13,968 nucleotides of DNA from DAOWGG01 sp965369815 (GTDB lineage Bacteria; Patescibacteriota; Gracilibacteria; UM-FILTER-43-11), in assembly GCA_965369815.1 (NCBI GenBank), contig CBDUQS010000033.1, positions 1 to 13,968 of the forward strand, given 5' to 3'. Every line of letters begins with the position of its first letter. The stretch's first letter is position 1. The notes beneath the pieces are model-generated. The model saw only the letters and a program-made list of their open reading frames with translations, made no database searches and had not been told where the DNA came from. Position numbers and translations under genes: made by a program. Of the stretch, positions 1 through 5,999 are shown one piece after another.

Positions 1-20
1 TACAATAAAAATAAAAAATA

Positions 21-173
21 TTTGTCATCCCGGACTTGATCCGGGATCCAGGCAGGCCAAAACATGGAGGAAATATAACAAACCCTCCGTTCCCAGCTAC
101 ATCAAACTAACCCCATTAAGCAATGGTGTCACAGTATATCGGATGGATCCTGAAATAAATTCAGGATGACAAA
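21..173. repeat. MITE-like palindromic repeat with 10-bp terminal inverted repeats
   Basis: The element starts with TTTGTCATCC (21-30) and ends with its exact reverse complement GGATGACAAA (164-173). Each end carries its own small hairpin: ATCCCGGA/TCCGGGAT (27-34 with 40-47) and ATCCTGAA/TTCAGGAT (147-154 with 160-167), each with a 5-nt loop. The roughly 100 bp between contain no open frame. I see no clear target duplication. It lies just downstream of ybeY and may also help end that transcript, although no T-run follows the hairpins. It shares its terminal TTTGTCATYCC with the element near 9380-9470, so a dispersed non-coding repeat family is likely. Confidence 0.7.
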
Positions 174-187
174 GAGGGTATAAAAAA

Positions 188-601
188 TTAATCTCTCAAA
201 ACTTCGTCCTCAACCTTCTTCATCACTTCATAATCCGTATCATCCTCATGATCATGACCAAAGATATGTAAAAACCCATGCACAAAAAGCCGATAAAGCT
301 CGTGTTGTAAATCATTGCCGAAGTCCCCCATCTGCCCTTTTGCAGTAGGAATACTAATGTAAATCTCCCCAATCAATTCAGAAGCTTCACCTTCTTCTAT
401 ATAAGAGAATGAAAGAACGTCGGTAGGCTTGTCTTTATCGCGATACTGTTTATTCAGCGCCTGAATATACTCATCGTTCACGAAGATTACATTTAAAATT
501 CCTTCCGTTTTCGGAACATGCTTTTTGAGACGCTCAATATATTGTTGAAAGCCATCAATTTCAATCCCCAGCTCCTCAGTATTAATGAATTGAATATCCA
601 T
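188..601 (-). CDS. ybeY: YbeY endoribonuclease / rRNA maturation factor
   Basis: This is a 137-aa member of the YbeY (UPF0054) metalloprotein family, which acts in 16S rRNA 3' maturation and ribosome quality control. The zinc signature H-x3-H-x5-H is complete at H108, H112 and H118 (HGFLHIFGHDH), and the upstream family block DKPTDVLSF lies at residues 57-65. At 137 residues it is shorter than the roughly 155 of E. coli, with a trimmed N-terminus. The ATG at 601 is preceded by AT-rich sequence with no Shine-Dalgarno; a TATAAT on the minus strand at 624-629 could be its own -10. It is the last gene of a same-strand cluster with the 109-aa hypothetical (47-nt gap) and the exonuclease. The stop is TAA. 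Confidence 0.95.
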   Translation of the reverse strand: MDIQFINTEELGIEIDGFQQYIERLKKHVPKTEGILNVIFVNDEYIQALNKQYRDKDKPTDVLSFSYIEEGEASELIGEIYISIPTAKGQMGDFGNDLQHELYRLFVHGFLHIFGHDHEDDTDYEVMKKVEDEVLRD

Positions 602-623
602 AAATAAACTTTAAAACAAGATT

Positions 624-629
624 ATTATA
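624..629 (-). promoter_or_regulatory. Possible -10 element for ybeY
   Basis: TATAAT reads on the minus strand here, 22 nt upstream of the ybeY ATG, in the gap after the 109-aa gene. No convincing -35 is visible at 16-18 bp, so this is tentative. Confidence 0.35.
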
Positions 630-648
630 CTACACAAAGCAAAAAACA

Positions 649-978
649 CTACTGAACCCAAGTAATAGCCGATTTAATACCACCTCTTACATTTTCAATT
701 AAGTCAGCCTTACCACCTTCTTCAATTTGCTCTGATTTCTTACTGACCATTTCACCCAAAGTAGAATAAGCGGCTTCAAGCTTCTGGCGTACAACTTCTT
801 TTGAATCCCCATCTTCAATGCCAATGACATCAAGAATATCAATATGCCCATCAAGGATATCCATATCCTCCTTAAGCTCCACAAATTCTCCACCTTCAAA
901 AGCTGACAAAAACACTCTACCAGCCTCTTTCGGGTCAACTCCATGATAATCAGCAAAGTTGTTAAATTTTGATTCCAT
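649..978 (-). CDS. Small acidic helical hypothetical protein
   Basis: I do not recognise this 109-aa protein. It is acidic and looks mostly alpha-helical, with no signal peptide, no membrane segment and no cysteine. The middle (about residues 34-60) is rich in Asp, Ile and Gly (DILDGHIDILDVIGIEDGD). The C-terminal half is an amphipathic helix with alternating Lys and Glu, ending in a short hydrophobic stretch (ITWVQ). It lies between the 5'-3' exonuclease and ybeY on the same strand (80-nt and 47-nt gaps), so co-transcription is likely, but this says little about function. The ATG at 978 follows an AT-rich leader without a Shine-Dalgarno; a TATAAA-like hexamer lies about 15 nt upstream. The stop is TAG. 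Confidence 0.7.
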   Translation of the reverse strand: MESKFNNFADYHGVDPKEAGRVFLSAFEGGEFVELKEDMDILDGHIDILDVIGIEDGDSKEVVRQKLEAAYSTLGEMVSKKSEQIEEGGKADLIENVRGGIKSAITWVQ

Positions 979-1058
979 AATAATTAGTTAGTTTATAATT
1001 CTGTTAAGAAATGTAAACTAACTATGCACTATTTTTAGAAATAAGTCAACTTTTTTAA

Positions 1059-2003
1059 TCAAAAAATACTCATCTGATCCTCCGAAGTTAACTTATCCGC
1101 AGGGACCATCTTTTCGAGACGCTTTTTTAAACTCTTCATCTCCATCTCCTCAAAAAACTTCTGAAGCCCTAAATAATTCAACTTATCAATCTCCGTATCC
1201 TCTTTTTTAAAGTCACAAGGCACGCTAGTAACAATCTCTGCCAAATGACGTGAAAAGAAAGCGCTCTCACGGCCATTAGTAAGCCTAGCGCGCATCTTAT
1301 CAGGAATCTCACTCAAGTGCTCGTAAATCCCATCAAGTGTCTTGTACTCATTAAGTAAATTAGAAGCTCCCTTGGGGCCAATCCCATCCACTCCCTTAAT
1401 GTTATCACCCGTATCACCAACCAATGCTTTGTAATCTACAACCTGATTAGGCTGGATCTGATATTTCTTAAAAACACCTTCCGCATTATAAAAGGTTGGC
1501 TCCTTGTATCCCTTATGAGGAAAAACAACAATAACATCATCATTCACCAACTGAAGCATGTCCATATCCCCCGTTACAATAAAAGAGGTAATCCCCTCTT
1601 CTTGAGCCTTTTTAGCCAGCGTCCCCATCATATCGTCCGCCTCGTAGCCTGCCTTAGAATAAATCGACATATTAAAATTCTTCACCATTTCGTGGATCCG
1701 TGGAATTTGAGAATAGAGCTCATCGGGTGCTTTTTTACGAGTTGCCTTATAGCCTTCATGCACCTCATGGCGAAAAGTAGGCGCCTTTTCATCAAAAGTC
1801 ATTGCAATGTAGTCTGGCGCTTCTGCATCGATAATATTCAAAAGCATGCTCGCAAACCCATAAATTGCATTCGTTTGCTCACCCGTAGAAGTTCTAAGAG
1901 GATTTTGAATCGCATAAAAAGCACGATGAATCAGATGATTACCATCAACAACCACAAAACGCTTTTCACCTGTTTTTTTATCAAGAAAATGTCCTTCGCT
2001 CAT
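1059..2003 (-). CDS. Stand-alone 5'-3' exonuclease (Pol I N-terminal / FEN family) with C-terminal clamp motif
   Basis: This 314-aa protein matches the 5'-nuclease domain of DNA polymerase I, the flap endonuclease that removes RNA primers and 5' flaps. The metal-binding acidic residues of the family are present: D20 (VVDGNHLIHRAFYA), D71 (AMTFD), E121/D123/D124 (YEADDMM), D146/D148 (TGDMDML) and D197/D200 (GDTGDNIKGV). The helix-hairpin-helix GIGPKGA follows at 207-213. No polymerase domain follows; the protein ends EDQMSIF, and Q310-F314 matches the bacterial beta-clamp-binding pentapeptide (QLxLF type). It uses TGA as stop, the only gene in the window to do so, with a TAA eight codons further on. 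The ATG at 2003 has no Shine-Dalgarno. A 24-bp near-palindrome lies 16 nt upstream of the start. Confidence 0.92.
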   Translation of the reverse strand: MSEGHFLDKKTGEKRFVVVDGNHLIHRAFYAIQNPLRTSTGEQTNAIYGFASMLLNIIDAEAPDYIAMTFDEKAPTFRHEVHEGYKATRKKAPDELYSQIPRIHEMVKNFNMSIYSKAGYEADDMMGTLAKKAQEEGITSFIVTGDMDMLQLVNDDVIVVFPHKGYKEPTFYNAEGVFKKYQIQPNQVVDYKALVGDTGDNIKGVDGIGPKGASNLLNEYKTLDGIYEHLSEIPDKMRARLTNGRESAFFSRHLAEIVTSVPCDFKKEDTEIDKLNYLGLQKFFEEMEMKSLKKRLEKMVPADKLTSEDQMSIF

Positions 2004-2018
2004 TGCAAATAATATTTA

Positions 2019-2042
2019 AAACGTCATAACGTTATCACGTTT
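2019..2042. promoter_or_regulatory. 24-bp near-perfect palindrome (operator or leader hairpin)
   Basis: The sequence reads AAACGT-C-ATAACGTTAT-C-ACGTTT. All positions are symmetrical except one C/C pair, and ACGT occurs three times at a spacing of about 8 bp. It sits between the exonuclease start (2003) and a minus-strand TATAAA at 2041-2046. It would therefore cover a transcription start there, or form a hairpin in the leader mRNA. Symmetry and position suggest an operator; the regulator is unknown. Confidence 0.5.
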
Positions 2043-2086
2043 TATAAAAAAGCGGTTATTTTACCCTAGATTTCCCCCTAAAAATA

Positions 2087-2095
2087 TGCTATAAT
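2087..2095 (+). promoter_or_regulatory. Extended -10 promoter for the GlgA-like gene
   Basis: TGCTATAAT is an extended -10 with a perfect hexamer at 2090-2095. No good -35 lies upstream, which is common for extended -10 promoters. A start near 2102 would give a leader of about 30 nt before the ATG at 2132. The same TGCTATAAT occurs at 6089-6097. Confidence 0.7.
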
Positions 2096-2131
2096 TACTG
2101 GATAACTTGGAAAACAATTTTAAATCAATAC

Positions 2132-2746
2132 ATGCCAGACAACAAATACAACCCGGCTTACGATAATAAAATTTACCAAAAATACAGTAAAAAGACGATT
2201 GAGAATAAAATAAAAAATAAAGAAGCTTTTTGCAGTGAAGTAGGTCTTAACTTCAACAAGAAGGTTCTTTTAGCATGTATTACTTATCCACTAACCGACA
2301 ATAACAACCTGCACATGATTCAGGATGTAATGAACGGCATTGCCGAACAACCGATTGAGGTAGTGGTAACCAGTATTGGCACAGCGAAGTATCAAAAGTT
2401 ATTTACGGACCTAGCAGAGGAAAATAGTGAAAAAATTGCGATCACTGAAAATAGTGAGGATGAAAAACGAAAAATCTACGCCGCCGCCGATATCATCCTG
2501 ATCCCGTCAGACAGCGAAGAATGTATTAAAGAAGCTGAGATAGCAATGAGGTACGGAGTGGTACCTATCATCTCTCAGCAAGAATTCACCGAAGACTACA
2601 ATCCAAATCAGGAACAAGGGAACTCATTTATACACATCAAAAATAGCCCCTGGAGCTTCTTCGCAAACATCATAAGAGCTCAAGAGTGTTTCCGATTCCC
2701 ATACGACTGGAAAAACATCGCTGGAAGTGCAATGGAGATGGAGTAA
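2132..2746 (+). CDS. Isolated, degenerate C-terminal domain of a glycogen-synthase-like (GT5) glycosyltransferase
   Basis: This 204-aa protein follows the C-terminal Rossmann half of GlgA from its first strand to its end. PDNKYNPAYDNKIYQKY (2-18) corresponds to the family's GxDxxxWxPxxDxxI region. KKVLLACITYPLTDNNN (43-59) sits where xxxRLTxQKG lies. IYAAADIILIPS (115-126), AMRYGVVPII (138-147) and DWKNIAGSAME (192-202) match the remaining blocks. Residues needed for catalysis are altered: the Arg and Lys of RLTxQKG are missing, and EPCGLxQ reads EECIKEA, keeping only Glu and Cys. The N-terminal acceptor half is absent, and upstream sequence carries a promoter rather than a broken domain. It is therefore probably a real, non-catalytic paralogue with an unknown binding or scaffold role. 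Stop TAA; no Shine-Dalgarno. Confidence 0.7.
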   Translation: MPDNKYNPAYDNKIYQKYSKKTIENKIKNKEAFCSEVGLNFNKKVLLACITYPLTDNNNLHMIQDVMNGIAEQPIEVVVTSIGTAKYQKLFTDLAEENSEKIAITENSEDEKRKIYAAADIILIPSDSEECIKEAEIAMRYGVVPIISQQEFTEDYNPNQEQGNSFIHIKNSPWSFFANIIRAQECFRFPYDWKNIAGSAMEME

Positions 2747-2754
2747 AAATTTAG

Positions 2755-2859
2755 ATTTTGCATTTTAAATTTTGCAATGTCATTTGGCATTTCATTATTT
2801 TTAATAAATGAAAAAACAACTCAATATTTAAATTGAATGTAAATTGAAAAATGCAAAAT
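2755..2859. repeat. AT-rich inverted repeat between convergent genes (probable bidirectional terminator)
   Basis: ATTTTGCATTTT (2755-2766) and its exact reverse complement (2848-2859) enclose a second stem, TTTCATT/AATGAAA (2790-2796 with 2807-2813, 10-nt loop). The rest is made of loosely repeating GCATTT/CAATGT/CATTTGGCA words. It fills the space between two convergent genes (2132-2746 plus, 2873-3247 minus), so a role in ending both transcripts is likely, although no classical GC-rich stem is present. Confidence 0.5.
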
Positions 2860-2872
2860 GAGAACTTGAGCG

Positions 2873-3247
2873 CTAGCGAAGTGATCCCCCTCCCTGTAAA
2901 GGAGAGCTGCCGCCACTGTTGGCGAGCTTGTTAATCAAATCGTTCATCAGTAAAGTGATACGATCCCAAGTGATCAACGAAAGAAGATCGAAGCCAAAAA
3001 CAAGCCCGAGTATTTTAATAATGGTTACCGAAAAAATCGTAACAATCAAACCGATGATCGCATATCGAATGGTGTGAACCGCCTGTTTAATTTTATCCTC
3101 CTGACCTCCTGATAGAATAAAGGAGATTCCCCCAAAGAATATGTAAAACACAGATAAGGTCCCAGCCATAATAATAGCAATCGCTACACCCAAATTGAGT
3201 ATATCGACAATATTAAACGTCTGAGTAACCATGATTGTGTTATCCAT
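2873..3247 (-). CDS. T4SS/VirB2-like pilin (two-helix membrane protein)
   Basis: This 124-aa protein has the layout of the small VirB2/TrbC-like pilins that are common in Patescibacteria. A polar N-terminus is followed by a first membrane helix (about 17-45, ending FFGGISFILSGG), a short charged loop (QEDKIKQAVHTIR, 49-61), a second helix (about 62-88, YAIIGLIVTIFSVTIIKIL) and a Gly/Ser-rich tail. The SGGQEDKIKQA...YAIIGLIV pattern is typical of this group. No VirB4, VirB6 or VirD4 gene lies in the window, so the secretion partner is not visible. It follows khpA, from which it is separated by an 80-bp gap, and a good promoter overlaps the khpA stop. Stop TAG; no Shine-Dalgarno. Confidence 0.75.
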   Translation of the reverse strand: MDNTIMVTQTFNIVDILNLGVAIAIIMAGTLSVFYIFFGGISFILSGGQEDKIKQAVHTIRYAIIGLIVTIFSVTIIKILGLVFGFDLLSLITWDRITLLMNDLINKLANSGGSSPLQGGGSLR

Positions 3248-3270
3248 AATCGGCTGTTTATTAACTAGCT

Positions 3271-3306
3271 ACAACAAAGCTGACAGCAATCAGCTGACAA
3301 CTAAGG
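3271..3306 (-). other. Small hairpin and direct repeat in the pilin leader
   Basis: On the minus strand TGTCAGCT occurs twice, 14 nt apart, and CAGC-TGATT-GCTG can form a short hairpin. It lies in the leader predicted between the promoter at 3327 and the pilin ATG at 3247. Function is unknown; it could be a weak stabilising stem. Confidence 0.3.
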
Positions 3307-3326
3307 TTTAAGCTGAGTGCTCTTTT

Positions 3327-3355
3327 ATTATATCTCAAGATCTGGCTCATCCAAA
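3327..3355 (-). promoter_or_regulatory. Promoter for the pilin gene, overlapping the khpA stop
   Basis: On the minus strand TATAAT (3327-3332) overlaps the khpA TAA, and TTGGAT stands 16 bp upstream as a -35. A start near 3320 would leave a leader of about 70 nt before the pilin ATG. The hexamer is perfect; the -35 is only fair. Confidence 0.5.
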
Positions 3356-3687
3356 ACACTCTTTTCTGAAGACTCATCTTCCAGCTCACCCATTTTAACT
3401 TCTCCACCTTCTGGCTCAACGATCTTCATATTGATACGAGTATTGGTTTTAGCACCAATAACACGAAGTAGAATACGAATTGATTTAGCGGTTTGACCGC
3501 TTTTTCCAATCACCTTACCCATATCTTCTTTTGAAACTTGAAGGGTTAAAAGAACCCCCATAGAATCAACAGTGCGGGTAACAGCAACCATATCGGGTTG
3601 TCCAACGATTGACTTAACAACGTATTCAACAAAATCTTTGTCTGGACCAACAGACGAATCTCCGTCAGGTATAGCTTCTTCAGCCAT
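3328..3687 (-). CDS. khpA: KhpA-type KH-domain RNA-binding protein
   Basis: This is a 119-aa single-KH-domain protein of the KhpA (YlqC/UPF0109) family, which binds RNA, usually with KhpB/Jag. The family N-terminus DFVEYVVKSIVGQPD is at 18-32. The KH GxxG loop is intact as VIGKSGQTAKSIR (about 59-71) and is followed by the second helix and a beta strand. It has two acidic additions compared with the usual roughly 80 aa: about 15 residues before the domain and about 30 after (EGGEVKMGELEDESSEKSVLDEPDLEI). It lies 41 nt after rpsP on the same strand, the widely conserved rpsP-khpA order, so it is probably expressed with the S16 gene. Stop TAA; no Shine-Dalgarno before the ATG. Confidence 0.9.
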   Translation of the reverse strand: MAEEAIPDGDSSVGPDKDFVEYVVKSIVGQPDMVAVTRTVDSMGVLLTLQVSKEDMGKVIGKSGQTAKSIRILLRVIGAKTNTRINMKIVEPEGGEVKMGELEDESSEKSVLDEPDLEI

Positions 3688-3728
3688 AGTTTATAAGATT
3701 AAAAGGTAAAATAGAAACCGAAAAACAA

Positions 3729-4349
3729 TTACTCTTTTTTATCATCAGATTCCTCTCCATTTTCTTCTTCTTTAACCTCCTCTTTAACCTCTTCCTCAGC
3801 AGGAGCTTCCTCTTTAGCTTCTTCCTTAGACTCTTCTTCAGCTGGCTTTTCCTCATCCTCTTTAGATTCTTCCTTAGGCTTTTCAGCTGGCTTTTCTGGA
3901 GTCTCCGTAGCTTCAGCAGAGGATGGCTCTTCCTTAGCCACCTCTTCAACAACTTCTTCAACGGTAGCCTCCTCCTTCACTTCTTCTTTAGACTCTTCAA
4001 CAGCTGGCTTTTCCTCTTTCTCTTTTGGATTTTTTGTCTTCCTATCTTTCATTTCAATAATAAAGCGTTCCATATCCTTAACACCTGAAGCCTTTAAAAG
4101 GCGAGCAACTGTATTAGTGGGCTTAGCACCCTTTTTGATCCATTCAAGAGCTTTGTCGGTATCAACCTCAAAAGACCAAGGTTTAACCAATGGATTGTAA
4201 AAACCGATTTGATCAACATAACCACCTTGAACAGCTGTTGAATGTTCTGCGACAACAACTCGATAAAATGGCATTTTTTTTCTTCCGGTACGCTGGAGAC
4301 GAATTTTAAGCACGGGCGTTTCTGAATTAATAGAAATAAGGATTGCCAT
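3729..4349 (-). CDS. rpsP: Ribosomal protein bS16 with a long Lys/Glu-rich C-terminal tail
   Basis: The S16 domain is clear from VLKIRLQRTGRKKMPFYRVVVAEH onward, followed by the GGYVDQIGFYNP and ALEWIKKGAKPT blocks, and ends near residue 95. After it comes a tail of about 100 residues built almost only of Glu, Lys, Ala, Pro and Ser in imperfect repeats such as EESKEEAKEE and EKPAEE. S16 is usually 75-100 aa, so at 206 aa this one is more than doubled. The first ATG (4349) adds 12 residues before the usual S16 start; a GTG at codon 13 (about 4313) is an alternative. I keep the ATG because a strong promoter starts about 20 nt upstream of it. Gene order with khpA supports the call. Stop TAA. Confidence 0.92.
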   Translation of the reverse strand: MAILISINSETPVLKIRLQRTGRKKMPFYRVVVAEHSTAVQGGYVDQIGFYNPLVKPWSFEVDTDKALEWIKKGAKPTNTVARLLKASGVKDMERFIIEMKDRKTKNPKEKEEKPAVEESKEEVKEEATVEEVVEEVAKEEPSSAEATETPEKPAEKPKEESKEDEEKPAEEESKEEAKEEAPAEEEVKEEVKEEENGEESDDKKE

Positions 4350-4375
4350 GAACCATCTGGTGCAAGGCGAGGGAA

Positions 4376-4404
4376 ATTGTAATCAAGTGTTAATCAATTG
4401 TCAA
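4376..4404 (-). promoter_or_regulatory. Strong sigma-70-type promoter for rpsP-khpA
   Basis: On the minus strand a perfect TTGACA (4399-4404) and TACAAT (4376-4381) are separated by exactly 17 bp. The -35 lies inside the last codons of the DUF721 gene (Leu-Thr of SLTID). A start near 4369 gives a leader of about 20 nt. This lets the ribosomal genes be expressed independently of the genes upstream. Confidence 0.85.
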
Positions 4405-4689
4405 ACTTTTTATTTGCACCTTTTTAACTGACTGATCACCAAAACGGCTTTTTATTTTAGTTAAGATTGTTTTTTGCACACCCCAAAGCTCCTGACTCCA
4501 TACGGAATTAGGGCTAGAAATGTATAAAGTACCCTTATCAAGCTTATAAGCCTGAATGCGATCATTGAAAGGCTGGAGCTCACCTTTTAGCAGCTGATTA
4601 GCAAAGAAAAGAACTTCAGCGGATTTAGCAGGTGCAGAAAGGGAATGGTGATTTAAGCGCACTTTAATAAGGTCGACTAATTTATCCAT
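4390..4689 (-). CDS. DUF721 / DciA-like protein
   Basis: This 99-aa protein resembles the DUF721/DciA domain, whose members load the replicative helicase in many bacteria that lack DnaC/DnaI. The visible pattern is an N-terminal helix (to about 35), then QAYKLDKGTLYISSPNSVWSQELWGVQKTILTKIKSRFG (46-84), which follows the family signature of a strand with a GTLYI motif and a helix carrying W-x-x-E-L. It lacks the long variable extensions of many DciA proteins. It lies 119 bp downstream of the GT4 gene on the same strand and directly upstream of rpsP, whose -35 overlaps its 3' end. Family assignment is fairly good; the helicase-loader role is inferred. Stop TAA. Confidence 0.65.
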   Translation of the reverse strand: MDKLVDLIKVRLNHHSLSAPAKSAEVLFFANQLLKGELQPFNDRIQAYKLDKGTLYISSPNSVWSQELWGVQKTILTKIKSRFGDQSVKKVQIKSLTID

Positions 4690-4716
4690 AATTCTTATTC
4701 ATATTGTTATCAGCTC

Positions 4717-4732
4717 TCCCGAGGACTCGGGA
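4717..4732. other. GC-rich hairpin between the GT4 and DUF721 genes
   Basis: TCCCGA-GGAC-TCGGGA is a perfect 6-bp stem with a 4-nt loop in an AT-rich context, just outside the 11-bp repeat array. No T-run follows on either strand, so it is a weak terminator at best. It resembles the terminal hairpins of the palindromic repeat family at 21-173. Confidence 0.45.
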
Positions 4733-4736
4733 TCGC

Positions 4737-4829
4737 GCTTTCATATTGCTACCAAATTGCTTAGCTATCCAGAGGCTATTTGAAAGCCATCTGGAAGCTA
4801 TTTGGAAGCTATTTGCTAGCCATTTGGTT
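4737..4829. repeat. Array of 11-bp units (array 1), overlapping the 3' end of the GT4 gene
   Basis: Read on the plus strand, every unit begins with GC and is 11 bp long: GCTTTCATATT, GCTACCAAATT, then a 5-nt GCTTA, then GCTATCCAGAG, GCTATTTGAAA, GCCATCTGGAA, GCTATTTGGAA, GCTATTTGCTA and GCCATTTGGTT. Units left of the short spacer carry the inverse motif (CCAAAT-type) and most on the right carry ATTTGG, so the two halves oppose each other. The last two units lie in the glycosyltransferase gene: they contain its TAG and encode its last four or five residues. A matching array lies at 6106-6178. Confidence 0.7.
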
Positions 4830-5930
4830 ATAAATATTCAAAACCGATTCTGCCATTTTATCCCAACTAAAAAATTTAACCCTCTCAAACCCACGATCTA
4901 CCAAGCGCTGACGCAAAGAAGCATCGGTCGCTATCATGCGCATCTTTTCACGTATATCATCTACATTATAAGGGTCAAAAAAGAGTGCATTCCCCTCTCC
5001 ACAGACCTCTGGAATGGCCGACTTATTAGAAGCAACCACCGGAGTACCGCACTGCATCGCTTCCAAAGGAGGAAGTCCGAATCCTTCATAAAAAGAAGGA
5101 AAAATATAAGCCAAAGCATGCTGATAAAGTGCTTTTAGATCATCTTCTGAAACCATACCAACCAAATGAACGTCCTCCTCAAGCTGAAGCGACCTAACGG
5201 TATCGGGAATTTCATGATAAGTAGGATTATGACGCCCCGTAATTACCAAATTATACTGCTCACCCAAATCTTCGTTCATCTGATCAAACGCCTGAATCAA
5301 TCCAACTAAATTTTTATGATCCCTCCAGACCCCTGTATAAAGGAAGTAAGGCTTTTGAAGCCCAAGTCGCTTCATTAAATCCGCCTTTTTAACATCAGAA
5401 GGCTCCGCAAATTCAGGATTAACCCCATTGTAAACCACCTCAATACGATCGCCCGATACCCCCATTATCTTTTCAAGATCTTTTTTGGTGTGCTCAGAAA
5501 CCGCAATAATCTGTTTAGCCTTGCTAGTAACCCTCTTTAAAACAAGGCGATAAGCCAAGCGTCGAAAAATACTATTAAACTTTTTACCGGGAAAAAACGA
5601 AAGGGTTAAATCGTGAATGGTAACCACATAATCCCCGTTGTAAAAAATAGGAGCATTAAAGTGGCAAAAGTGCATCAGATCTACCTTTTCTGCCTTAATA
5701 ACCTTTGGAAAACCAAATTGCTCCGCAAAAGAATAATGAGGAAAATCCGCCAAAACTTTTTTGAAACGATCGTTCGGGGCTTTAAAAGAATCAAAGGATT
5801 CCTTCCTTAAGAAAATCACATATTCATTCTCATTATCCAATTGTGCCAAGTGCTGAATAAGCTCATAAGTATAACGGCCAATTCCAGTAAATCCCGATCC
5901 ATACATACGAGCGTCAATTCCTATACGCAT
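4809..5930 (-). CDS. GT4-family glycosyltransferase (GT-B fold)
   Basis: This 373-aa protein is a complete family 4 glycosyltransferase that transfers a sugar from a nucleotide donor to a lipid- or polymer-linked glycan on the cytoplasmic face. The N-terminal acceptor domain starts MRIGIDARM with the G-rich GSGFTGIGRYTYEL (11-24), and VVTIHDLT is at 102-109. The donor domain starts near KPYFLYTGVWRDHKNL (193-208), a version of the GxxxxxKN loop. The E-x7-E donor motif is intact (E282 and E290 in EGFGLPPLEAM), followed by GTPVVAS. The overall pattern is that of mannosyl- or rhamnosyl-transferases such as WbaZ/MtfB, but the sugar cannot be told. The last residues (QMASK) fall in the 11-bp repeat array. 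Stop TAG; weak GAG before the ATG. Confidence 0.9.
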   Translation of the reverse strand: MRIGIDARMYGSGFTGIGRYTYELIQHLAQLDNENEYVIFLRKESFDSFKAPNDRFKKVLADFPHYSFAEQFGFPKVIKAEKVDLMHFCHFNAPIFYNGDYVVTIHDLTLSFFPGKKFNSIFRRLAYRLVLKRVTSKAKQIIAVSEHTKKDLEKIMGVSGDRIEVVYNGVNPEFAEPSDVKKADLMKRLGLQKPYFLYTGVWRDHKNLVGLIQAFDQMNEDLGEQYNLVITGRHNPTYHEIPDTVRSLQLEEDVHLVGMVSEDDLKALYQHALAYIFPSFYEGFGLPPLEAMQCGTPVVASNKSAIPEVCGEGNALFFDPYNVDDIREKMRMIATDASLRQRLVDRGFERVKFFSWDKMAESVLNIYNQMASK

Positions 5931-5958
5931 AATTACTCAATTAATAATTAACAAAAAT

Positions 5959-5967
5959 ATTTTAGCA
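5959..5967 (-). promoter_or_regulatory. Extended -10 promoter for the GT4 gene
   Basis: On the minus strand TGCTAAAAT forms an extended -10 (hexamer at 5959-5964). A start near 5952 gives a leader of about 22 nt to the ATG at 5930. No clear -35 is seen. Confidence 0.55.
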
Positions 5968-5999
5968 CAATAAACACCTTTTAAAACTAAAATAAGAAT

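Noticed and set aside
1515..2012. 165-aa frame opposite the exonuclease
   Set aside because: It is the antisense shadow of a gene with complete catalytic motifs.
3680..3961. 93-aa Lys/Arg/Leu-rich frame
   Set aside because: It is an out-of-frame reading of the repetitive Glu/Lys tail of rpsP.
4737..4829. CRISPR array
   Set aside because: Units are 11 bp and adjoin one another without unique spacers, and no cas gene is near.
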